Below, piece by piece: positions 47,154 to 53,752 of a DNA stretch of 64,000 bases. Below the pieces are notes generated by a model. That model was not told where the DNA came from, did not search any database, and worked only from the letters and a program-made list of their open reading frames with translations. Each line of letters opens with the position of its first letter. Position 1 is the first letter of the stretch. The translations under genes and the position numbers were made by a program. Source of the DNA: Thermoanaerobaculia bacterium (lineage in GTDB: Bacteria > Acidobacteriota > Thermoanaerobaculia > Multivoradales > JAGPDF01); NCBI GenBank assembly GCA_018057705.1, contig JAGPDF010000010.1, positions 1-64,000 of the forward strand, written 5' to 3'.

Positions 47154-47891
47154 CTACCGCTTCTCTTCGACCAGCGGCGGCAGGGGGCGCGCTTCGCGGT
47201 CGAGGTAGTCGACGACGTCGGCCTTGCTGCGGAGGTCCAGCGTCCAGCGGTCGAGCTCTTCGTTCAGGCGGCGCTCACGGAGCACGGCGCGGATGCTCTC
47301 GCGCACCGACTCGAGGGTGGGGAGATCGGCGGCCCTGGCGCCGCCGCGCTGCAGTTCCGGCACCAGCTCTTCGTTGTAGTAGCGCGCGATGTCGTCGACG
47401 CTGACGAAGACCCGCGGACCGAGCCGTTCTTCGACGTAGGCGAATACCGCGAGCTGGCGAGCGAGGAGCTGGCGGAGCGTGCTCTCGTCGAGACCCAGGC
47501 GAAGGAGCTCGGCGCGAAAAGCTTCCTCCGAGGGAAAGCGCGAACGGGTCACCTCCATCTGCCGGTCGAGCAGCTCGAGCGGTGTCTCCTCGAAGCCGAA
47601 GCGGTCGACCTCGTGCAACCGCAGCCGCTGCTCGATGAGCAGGTCGAGTGCCTCGCGACGCTGGACGGCGAGCGCCTCGCCGGTGCCCGTTTCGAGAAGA
47701 CCGAGCCGCAGCACGCGTTCGATGTCGGAATCGAGGATCGGGTCCTCGTCGACCACCGCCACGACGCGATCGACGAGTCGGGGTGCCTGGGGCACAACCT
47801 CCTGCGCCGGAACCCCGAAGCCGGGGGGAACGCCCGCCCAGATGCCGGCGGCGAACGCGAAGAGGAGTGGCGGAAGAGAGCGCGGTGGCAA
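47154..47891 (-). CDS. SurA N-terminal-like exported protein without PPIase domain
   Basis: A 245-residue protein with a signal peptide (about 1-30). The VDRVVAVVDEDPILDSDIER motif near residue 40 is the hallmark of the SurA/PrsA-type chaperone N-terminal domain, and the following helices (LDLLIEQRLRLHEVDRFGFE, SEEAFRAELLRLGLDESTLR) fit. No parvulin-type peptidyl-prolyl isomerase domain follows; the C-terminal region is a helical tail ending VEEKR. Family knowledge suggests a periplasmic chaperone for outer-membrane proteins, but the missing domain makes it a variant. It is divergent from the nitrilase gene, with 38 bases between the starts. Confidence 0.78.
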   Translation of the reverse strand: MPPRSLPPLLFAFAAGIWAGVPPGFGVPAQEVVPQAPRLVDRVVAVVDEDPILDSDIERVLRLGLLETGTGEALAVQRREALDLLIEQRLRLHEVDRFGFEETPLELLDRQMEVTRSRFPSEEAFRAELLRLGLDESTLRQLLARQLAVFAYVEERLGPRVFVSVDDIARYYNEELVPELQRGGARAADLPTLESVRESIRAVLRERRLNEELDRWTLDLRSKADVVDYLDREARPLPPLVEEKR

Positions 47892-47913
47892 GCGAAGGGC
47901 CTCTCCTGGATGC

Positions 47914-47919
47914 TAGCAT
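47914..47919 (+). promoter_or_regulatory. Putative leaderless -10 element of the nitrilase-nadE-rsmI unit
   Basis: TAGCAT ends 10 bases before the ATG at 47930; the intervening bases hold no ribosome binding site. Confidence 0.45.
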
Positions 47920-47929
47920 TCGGCTTCCG

Positions 47930-48766
47930 ATGCCCGAGAGACGATCGAAGATCAAGGTCGGCCTGGCGCAGATCGACGCCCGCCTGGGTGACCTCGAGTT
48001 CAATCTCGCCCACCACCTCGAGTGGATCGGCCAGGCGCGCGCCGAGGGCGTGGAGCTCCTGCTCTTCCCGGAGCTTTCCCTCACCGGCTACCGGCTCCTC
48101 CACCTGACGCCGCGAGTGGCCATCCATACGGCATCTTCGCCGGTCATCGCGCGCCTGCGCGAAGCGGCGCCCGAGATGGCGGTGGTCGTCGGTTGCGTCG
48201 AGGAGGACGAGAACGGGGCGCTCTACAACAGCGCTCTTCTCCTGGCCGGCGGCGAGATCACCCACGTCCACCGCAAGCTCTACCTGCCGACCTACGGCAT
48301 CTTCCAGGAGGGCCGCTTTTTCTCCGAGGGACGCAGGCTCCAGATGGCCCGGCTCTTCGGCAATCCGCTGGGGGTGCTGATCTGCGAGGATTTCTGGCAC
48401 TCCGATCCGGCCGAGAAGCTCGCGCGTCACGGCGCCAAACTGATCGCGATCATCTCCGCCTCTCCAGGGCGCATCGGACCCGAGGCGATGCCACCGTCCC
48501 AGGAAGCCTGGGAATCGCTGACCCGCGCCTCGGCCCTCCTCAACACCTCGTGGATCGTCTATTGCGGACGCGTCGGCTGGGAAGAGGGCACCTTCTACAC
48601 CGGCGGCAGCCATATCGTCCGCCCCGGCGGCGAGCTCCTGGCACGCGCCCCCTACCTCGAGGAGCACCTGCTCACGGCCGAGGTCGATCTCCGCGAAGTC
48701 GACCGCCTGCGCTGGCGCCTGCCGATCCTGGCCGACGAACGCAGCGACATCGAGTGGGTCGGGTGA
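47930..48766 (+). CDS. Carbon-nitrogen hydrolase (nitrilase superfamily), probable glutaminase partner of NadE
   Basis: A 278-residue nitrilase-fold enzyme with the complete Glu-Lys-Cys triad: E48 (LLFPELSLTGY), K116 (HRKLYLPTYG) and C152 (VLICEDFWHS). The CEDFWH form is typical of the glutaminase domain of NAD synthetase and its close relatives. NadE lies 22 bases downstream without such a domain, so this protein may supply ammonia to it, or deaminate glutamine separately. The start at 47930 is supported by the promoter hexamer 10 bases upstream. Alternative: a general amidase such as omega-amidase. Confidence 0.82.
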   Translation: MPERRSKIKVGLAQIDARLGDLEFNLAHHLEWIGQARAEGVELLLFPELSLTGYRLLHLTPRVAIHTASSPVIARLREAAPEMAVVVGCVEEDENGALYNSALLLAGGEITHVHRKLYLPTYGIFQEGRFFSEGRRLQMARLFGNPLGVLICEDFWHSDPAEKLARHGAKLIAIISASPGRIGPEAMPPSQEAWESLTRASALLNTSWIVYCGRVGWEEGTFYTGGSHIVRPGGELLARAPYLEEHLLTAEVDLREVDRLRWRLPILADERSDIEWVG

Positions 48767-48788
48767 GCGGAGCGATCGGAATGACCAG

Positions 48789-49625
48789 ATGATCCGCAAG
48801 GACGAAGTCGCCGGCCGCATCAAGCTGAACGAGAGCCTCGCGATCGCGGCGCTCGCCGACTTCCTGCGCGACGGCGTCGAGAACGCGGGCAGCGACGGCC
48901 TGGTTCTCGGGCTCTCGGGAGGCGTCGACTCGGCGCTCGCCGCCGCTCTCGCCGCCCGCGCCATCGGCACCGACCGGGTGCACGCCTACTACCTTCCCTA
49001 CCGCACCTCGGATCCGCAGTCGGCGGTGGACGCCGCGGCGGTCGCAGCGAAGTTCGGGCTCGCCCTGACGACGATCGACATCACGCCCCAGGTGGATGCC
49101 TATTTCGACCGGGTGGACCGCGACGCCGACCGCGTCCGGCGGGGCAACAAGATGGCGCGCGAGCGCATGTCGATCCTCTTCGACCAGTCGAAGAAGCTCG
49201 GCGCGCTGGTCACCGGCACCTCGAACAAGAGCGAGATCCTGCTCGGCTACTCGACCATCTTCGGCGACAATGCGAGCTCGCTCAACCCGATCGGCGACCT
49301 CTACAAGCAGCAGGTGTGGCAGCTCGCGCGGGCCCTGGGCGTGCCGGAACAGGTCGTCGCCAAGCGCCCGTCGGCCGACCTCTGGCCCGGGCAGACCTCC
49401 GAAGGCGAGCTCGGCTTCGAGTACGCGATGGCCGACGAAGTCCTCTACCTGATGTTCGACCAGGGTATGACCGCCGACGAAGTGGTCGACCGCGGCTACC
49501 CGGAGGCGGTGGTCGCGCGCATCGTCAAGCTCGAGCGCGCCAACCGATTCAAGCGCCGGCTGATGCTCATCGCCCGCCTCTCCGGCAGCGCCATCAACCT
49601 CGACCGCGAGATCCCGCGCGACTGA
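48789..49625 (+). CDS. nadE: NAD synthetase, single-domain
   Basis: A 278-residue enzyme converting deamido-NAD to NAD with ATP and ammonia. The PP-loop GLSGGVDSALAAALAARAIG is near residue 40, the GNKMARERMSILFD segment near 118, the VTGTSNKSEILLGYSTIFGDN motif near 140 and the RPSADLWPGQTSEGELGF-like Zn/substrate loop near 195. It lacks the N-terminal nitrilase domain of glutamine-dependent enzymes; that activity is probably provided by the preceding gene. A start ATG at 48789 follows the nitrilase stop by 22 bases. NadD of the same pathway is at 8733. Confidence 0.95.
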   Translation: MIRKDEVAGRIKLNESLAIAALADFLRDGVENAGSDGLVLGLSGGVDSALAAALAARAIGTDRVHAYYLPYRTSDPQSAVDAAAVAAKFGLALTTIDITPQVDAYFDRVDRDADRVRRGNKMARERMSILFDQSKKLGALVTGTSNKSEILLGYSTIFGDNASSLNPIGDLYKQQVWQLARALGVPEQVVAKRPSADLWPGQTSEGELGFEYAMADEVLYLMFDQGMTADEVVDRGYPEAVVARIVKLERANRFKRRLMLIARLSGSAINLDREIPRD

Positions 49626-49671
49626 GGCGCCGGGCCGCCCCCGCCCCGGGCCCTCCGCCTCGCCATCTGCC

Positions 49672-50406
49672 GTGACCGGCCGCCTCCTCCTCGTCGCGAC
49701 CCCTATCGGGAATCTCGACGATCTCTCGCCGCGGGCCGTCGCGTCGTTTGCGGCGGCCGATCTCGTCGCCTGCGAAGATACGCGACGCACGGGCCTCCTT
49801 CTCCACAACCTGGGGATCAAGAAGCCCCTCGTTTCCCTGCACGAGCACAACGAGCGCGCCCGCACGAGCTCGATCCTCGCGGCGCTCGACGCCGGACAGA
49901 CGGTCGCCGTCGCCTCGGACGCCGGCACGCCGCTGCTCTCCGATCCCGGCTACGTCCTCACCCGCGCCGCGATCGCCGCCGGCCACCGGGTGGAGGCCAT
50001 TCCCGGCGCGTCGGCGCCGCTCACCGCGCTCCTGGTCTCCGGGCTGCCACCCCATCCGTTCACCTTCGCCGGCTTCCCGCCGCCGAAGAGCGGCAAACGG
50101 AGGGCGTTCTTCCGCCGGTTCGCCAATCTCGGGCACACCCTCATCCTCTTCGAGTCCCCGCATCGGATCGTGGCGAGCCTCGCCGACGCCGCCGGTGAGC
50201 TCGGCGACCGCCCGGCCGCGCTGGCACGCGAGCTGACGAAGATGAACGAAGAGGTCGTGCGCGGCACGCTGACGGAAATCCACCGGAACCTCGCCGCGCG
50301 CGACCGCATCCTCGGCGAATTCGTCCTGGTGATCGGCGGCGGAACTGGCGAGCCGAAGGACGGCGATGGCGACGGCGACGATGCCGAGCCCGGCGCCGCC
50401 ACCTGA
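49672..50406 (+). CDS. rsmI: 16S rRNA (cytidine1402-2'-O)-methyltransferase
   Basis: A 244-residue SAM-dependent methyltransferase of the tetrapyrrole-methylase-like fold that modifies C1402 in the ribosomal P site. Seen: LLLVATPIGNLDDLSPRA at the start, ACEDTRRTGLLL near residue 35, LHEHNE near residue 58, ASDAGTPLLSDPGY near residue 83, IPGASAPLTALLVSGL near residue 107, and FESPHRI near residue 158 with ELTKMNEEV following. The start is GTG at 49672. The C-terminal 25 residues are an acidic/Gly-rich tail (DGDGDGDD). Its end faces the convergent metallo-beta-lactamase gene across a 110-base T-rich and repeat-bearing gap. Confidence 0.95.
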   Translation: MTGRLLLVATPIGNLDDLSPRAVASFAAADLVACEDTRRTGLLLHNLGIKKPLVSLHEHNERARTSSILAALDAGQTVAVASDAGTPLLSDPGYVLTRAAIAAGHRVEAIPGASAPLTALLVSGLPPHPFTFAGFPPPKSGKRRAFFRRFANLGHTLILFESPHRIVASLADAAGELGDRPAALARELTKMNEEVVRGTLTEIHRNLAARDRILGEFVLVIGGGTGEPKDGDGDGDDAEPGAAT

Positions 50407-50421
50407 CGAGCGCCCAAACCT

Positions 50422-50440
50422 CCCTTTACCGGAGCTTTTT
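50422..50440. repeat. Dispersed short motif, intergenic copy
   Basis: CCCTTTACCGGAGCTTTTT in the rsmI - metallo-beta-lactamase gap closely matches CCCTTTGCCGGAGCTTTC at 50524-50541, CCCTTTACCGAGCTTTTC at about 51800-51817 and CCCTTTACCGAGAGCTTTTC at 1312-1331. The other three copies lie inside coding sequences. Nature unknown. Confidence 0.45.
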
Positions 50441-50478
50441 CCTTTTCTTCTTCTTCAGGAGAAAGAAGCAAAGGCTCA

Positions 50479-50496
50479 CACAATGAAAAAAGAGCG
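50479..50496. repeat. 18-base exact direct repeat, copy 1
   Basis: CACAATGAAAAAAGAGCG is repeated exactly at 51370-51387. This copy forms the A-run and one arm of the terminator of the metallo-beta-lactamase gene. Confidence 0.6.
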
Positions 50497-50517
50497 CGGC
50501 TCGCAGACGAGCGCTCT
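50486..50517 (-). terminator. Intrinsic terminator of the metallo-beta-lactamase operon
   Basis: On the minus strand AGAGCGC (50517-50511) pairs with GCGCTCT (50497-50491) around a 13-base loop and is followed by a TTTTTT run. It starts inside the stop codon of the gene at 50517. Confidence 0.75.
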
Positions 50518-51398
50518 CACTTTCCCTTTGCCGGAGCTTTCTCTCCTTCTCGCTGGCCCTCGAGGGCCGCTCGAAATGCGCCCTCCGCGCGCGCGACCCA
50601 GGCTTTGTAGCCCTCGGGATCGACGAATGGGTGGCTCTTCCCGGCGCCGAGCGCGAGGCGCTCGCGCTTGCCGGCGAGATCGAAAAAGCCGCCGTGGGGC
50701 GCGAGGAAGATCTGCACCGGCAAGGACTTGAGGGTTGCGAACGTGCGCTCGAAATCGGCGGCGATCCCAGGGTAACTCTCGGCGCCGACGAAGCGGTAGT
50801 CGAGGATCGAGGCGCTGCTGACGATCACCACGTCGAACGAGTCCACCCTGAAGGTCCAGGTGGTGGCACCTCGCGTGTGTCCGGGAGTGAGACGCGCAGT
50901 CAGGGTCGTCCCGCCGAGGGTCACTTGCTCGCCGTCCGCGAGGCGGCGGTCGACCGCGACCGCAGGAAAGGCCCCTTCGTCACCCCAGCGGAAGTCCCCC
51001 TTGCCGCCGTTCTCGAGCAGCGTCGCATCCGCCGCACTGGCGAAGAGCCTCGCTCCGGTCGACGCCTTGAGCGCTGCGAGCCCGCCGGCGTGGTCGAAGT
51101 GAGCGTGGCTGTTGAGCAGGATCTCGACGTCCGTGACCTTGAATCCCAGCTTCACGAGGTTCGCCTCGATCTGCGGCGCCGTCTCGACGAAGCCGCCGTC
51201 GATCAAGATGTGCCCCGCGGGCGTGGTGATCAGATACGACGCTATGTCGGACGCGCCGACGTAATAGAGGTTGTCCGCGATGCGGAACGGCTCGACGGGT
51301 TGGTTCCACGAGCGCCATTCCTCGGTGGCCTGGCCAAACACGATCGAGCTTCGGAGCGCGAAAAGCGCGCACAATGAAAAAAGAGCGATGCGGCGCAT
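50517..51398 (-). CDS. Subclass B3-like metallo-beta-lactamase
   Basis: A 293-residue exported zinc hydrolase with a signal peptide (about 1-23, ending VFGQA). It carries all subclass B3 zinc ligands: the HAHFDH motif (98-103), H174 (PGHTRG) and H235 (APHGGFF). Other B3-like stretches are PFRIADNLYYVGASDIASYL, TPAGHILIDGG, GKGDFRWGD, VDRRLADGEQV and IAADFERTFATLKSLP. B3 enzymes hydrolyse penicillins, cephalosporins and carbapenems; activity is inferred. The C-terminal GEKAPAKGK is a basic tail made from the dispersed motif (50524-50541). The start at 51398 gives the signal peptide. The mnmA gene lies 29 bases upstream, probably in the same operon. Confidence 0.85.
   Translation of the reverse strand: MRRIALFSLCALFALRSSIVFGQATEEWRSWNQPVEPFRIADNLYYVGASDIASYLITTPAGHILIDGGFVETAPQIEANLVKLGFKVTDVEILLNSHAHFDHAGGLAALKASTGARLFASAADATLLENGGKGDFRWGDEGAFPAVAVDRRLADGEQVTLGGTTLTARLTPGHTRGATTWTFRVDSFDVVIVSSASILDYRFVGAESYPGIAADFERTFATLKSLPVQIFLAPHGGFFDLAGKRERLALGAGKSHPFVDPEGYKAWVARAEGAFRAALEGQREGEKAPAKGK
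51370..51387. repeat. 18-base exact direct repeat, copy 2
   Basis: CACAATGAAAAAAGAGCG, identical to 50479-50496. Here it lies in the signal-peptide coding region of the metallo-beta-lactamase, so the gene is bracketed by the two copies. Confidence 0.6.
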
Positions 51399-51427
51399 CC
51401 TTGGGTCCCCTTTATTTTCTGTTCGGG

Positions 51428-52528
51428 CTAAAGCCTGCCGGAGATCCAGCAGCCGCCGAGGACTTGCGTGCCGCGGTAGAAGACCGCCGCTTGGCCCGGC
51501 GTGACGCCGCGCTGGGGCTCGGCGAAGTCGACCTCGACCCGGCATTCGGCCTGCGGCCGCACGAGCGCCGCGACGCCGGGGTGGCGCGAGCGGATCTTCA
51601 CTGTCACTTCGACCGGCCCGCTCGGGGCGGTGCCGATCCAATGCAATCGCTCGCCAGCGAGGCCGGGGGCCATGAGGTCCGCCTCGTCACCGACCACCAC
51701 CGCGTTCTCCGCCGGCAGGACTTCGAGGACGTACAGGCGCTTGCTCGAAGCCACGCCCAGCCCGCGTCGCTGGCCGACCGTGTAGCGGTAGTACGGATCC
51801 CCTTTACCGAGCTTTTCGCCTTCCGCTGTCCGAACCTCTGCAGGCAAAGCGTCAGGAGCTTTGCCGTAGCGCCCGGGGTGCTCCGCGATCTGCCCCTCGA
51901 CGAACTCGCGCACGCCGGAGGCGACGAAGCAGACCTCCATCGACTCGCTCTTCTCGGCGACGACCAGTCCGGCGCGCCGCGCCAGCTCCCGGACCTCGGA
52001 CTTCGTCATGCCTCCGAGCGGGAACGAGGCCGCGGCAAGCTGTTCGCGGGTGAGCTCGAAGAGGAAGTAACTCTGGTCCTTGTCGAGGTCGACCGCGGTG
52101 TGGAGCTCCGGCCCCTCGAGCCCGTCTAGGATGCGCGCGTAGTGCCCGGTCGCGATACGTGACGCGCCGAGCCGCGCCGCGCGCTCTTGCAGCAGGTCGA
52201 ACTTGACGAAAGTGTTGCAGCGGACGCAGGGCGATGGCGTCCGGCCGCCCAGATAGTCGCGCACGAACGGATCGACGACGTGCTCGCGAAACTCCTCGTC
52301 CATCTTGAGCGTGTAGTGCGGGATGCCCGCCTGGGCGGCCACCCTTCTCGCGTCGCCGAGATCGAGCGCCGAACAGCAGCGTCCGTGAACGCGATCGCCG
52401 GAGTGGTCCCAGAGCAGCATCGAGAGGCCGACCACCGGCTCGCCGCGCTCGGCGAGCAGCCAGGCGGTGACCGAGGAGTCGAGTCCACCGGACATGGCGA
52501 CCGCCACCAGGGGCTGCGCGGCTTTCAT
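51428..52528 (-). CDS. mnmA: tRNA-specific 2-thiouridylase
   Basis: A 366-residue enzyme that thiolates U34 of Lys, Glu and Gln tRNAs. The PP-loop [15 protein letters not shown] is at residues 11-25; the catalytic cysteines sit in [12 protein letters not shown] near residue 103 and MEVCFV near residue 199; [17 protein letters not shown] and [12 protein letters not shown] are family motifs. An unusual [14 protein letters not shown] stretch follows the LLWDHSGD segment. The region [23 protein letters not shown] (in the variable loop) contains a copy of the dispersed AAAGCTC motif. It overlaps the cysteine desulfurase gene by four bases (ATGA), the usual sulfur-relay pair. Confidence 0.96.
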   Translation of the reverse strand: MKAAQPLVAVAMSGGLDSSVTAWLLAERGEPVVGLSMLLWDHSGDRVHGRCCSALDLGDARRVAAQAGIPHYTLKMDEEFREHVVDPFVRDYLGGRTPSPCVRCNTFVKFDLLQERAARLGASRIATGHYARILDGLEGPELHTAVDLDKDQSYFLFELTREQLAAASFPLGGMTKSEVRELARRAGLVVAEKSESMEVCFVASGVREFVEGQIAEHPGRYGKAPDALPAEVRTAEGEKLGKGDPYYRYTVGQRRGLGVASSKRLYVLEVLPAENAVVVGDEADLMAPGLAGERLHWIGTAPSGPVEVTVKIRSRHPGVAALVRPQAECRVEVDFAEPQRGVTPGQAAVFYRGTQVLGGCWISGRL

Positions 52529-53697
52529 CGGGCCACCGCCGCCGAACGCAGGACGGCGACCGCCTCGGCCAGCGCCTGAAGGAGAACGTCGACCTCGTCC
52601 ACCGTGTTCGACAGGCCGAACGACACCCGGAGCGAGGCGATCGCCTCGTCGTGCGCCATGCCCATGGCGAGCAGGGTGGAGCTCGCCCGCACCGTGCCGG
52701 AGCCGCAGGCGGCGCCGGTCGATACCGCGAGCCCCATGAGGTCGAGGCGGATCATCAACTCCTGCCCCACGAGCCCCGGGAAGGCGACGTGCGAGGTGTG
52801 CGGCAGGCGGGGCGCGCCGGCGCAGTGCACGCGCGCTTCCGGCAGGGCCGTCAGCCCGGCCTCGAAGCGATCGCGCAGCAGGCGCAGCCTGGCGTGGCGC
52901 GCCGGAAGATCCCGCGCCGCCAGCGCGCAGGCCTTGCCGAACCCGACCACCGCCGGGACATTGACCGTCGAAGCCCGGCGCTGACGCTCCTGCGCGCCGC
53001 CGACGAGCAGCGGTGAAAAGGCGGCGCCACCGCGGATCCAGAGCGCCGCCGCGCCGAGGGGACCGTGAAACTTATGCGCGGCGAGCGTCAGGTAGTCCAC
53101 TCCAAGCGCCTGAACCGAAACCGGGATCTTTCCAACCGCCTGGACCGCGTCGCACAGCACGGGCACGCCGCGCTCGCGCAGGGCCGCCGCCAGTTCGGGC
53201 ACCGGCTGGAGGGTCCCGAGCTCGTTGTTGGCCAGCATGAGAGCAGCGAGCCGCGTTCCGGGAGCGGCGGCGGCAACCATCCGGTCCGGCGACACCACCC
53301 CGTCCTCCTGCGGCGGCACCTCCTCCACCACGACTCCGGCGCGGGGGGCGCCGGCCCGCGCGGCAACGAGGATCGAGGGGTGCTCGAGGGCCGAAACGAC
53401 AAAGCGGTCGCCGGGAGCGCACTCGCCCAGGCGGCTCGCGACCACGGCATTGTTGGCTTCCGTCCCCGACGAAACGAAGACGATCTCCTCCGGTGTCCGG
53501 CAGCCGATCAGCCCCGCCACCTGCTCGCGGGCGGCTTCGACGGCCTCGCGGGCCGCCTGCCCGAAGCGATGCACCGAGGAGGGATTCCCCCACAGTCCAT
53601 CGCTGCCGCCCGCCCCGCCGAGCCAGGGGAGCATCGCCTCCCGGACCTCCGGGTCGAGAGGGGTCGTCGCATTGTGGTCGAAGTACGATCCGCGCAT
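52525..53697 (-). CDS. Cysteine desulfurase (NifS/IscS family)
   Basis: A 390-residue PLP enzyme removing sulfur from cysteine for tRNA thiolation or Fe-S clusters. Family features: [14 protein letters not shown] at the start, [14 protein letters not shown] near residue 38, [13 protein letters not shown] near 75, [12 protein letters not shown] near 155, the PLP lysine in [10 protein letters not shown] near 207, the [12 protein letters not shown] segment and the active Cys in STGAACGSG near 327. The short Cys loop (CGSG) is IscS-like/group I-related but the enzyme is close to its usual length. The ATGA overlap with mnmA indicates that it feeds sulfur to MnmA. A TAGAAT hexamer lies 8 bases before the ATG. 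Confidence 0.94.
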   Translation of the reverse strand: MRGSYFDHNATTPLDPEVREAMLPWLGGAGGSDGLWGNPSSVHRFGQAAREAVEAAREQVAGLIGCRTPEEIVFVSSGTEANNAVVASRLGECAPGDRFVVSALEHPSILVAARAGAPRAGVVVEEVPPQEDGVVSPDRMVAAAAPGTRLAALMLANNELGTLQPVPELAAALRERGVPVLCDAVQAVGKIPVSVQALGVDYLTLAAHKFHGPLGAAALWIRGGAAFSPLLVGGAQERQRRASTVNVPAVVGFGKACALAARDLPARHARLRLLRDRFEAGLTALPEARVHCAGAPRLPHTSHVAFPGLVGQELMIRLDLMGLAVSTGAACGSGTVRASSTLLAMGMAHDEAIASLRVSFGLSNTVDEVDVLLQALAEAVAVLRSAAVAR

Positions 53698-53705
53698 CGG
53701 CGCCG

Positions 53706-53711
53706 ATTCTA
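53706..53711 (-). promoter_or_regulatory. Putative leaderless -10 element of the cysteine desulfurase-mnmA operon
   Basis: TAGAAT on the minus strand ends 8 bases before the ATG at 53697, in the 55-base divergent gap to the gene at 53753. Confidence 0.5.
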
Positions 53712-53752
53712 TCGCTGCGCGCCCGGCACCGGATCTGCAACAATCGACAGGG

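Noticed and set aside
50401-50480. Terminator of rsmI on the plus strand in the T-rich gap
   Set aside because: The T-rich tract is present but the only stem before it is four base pairs (CTCC/GGAG); not listed as a terminator.
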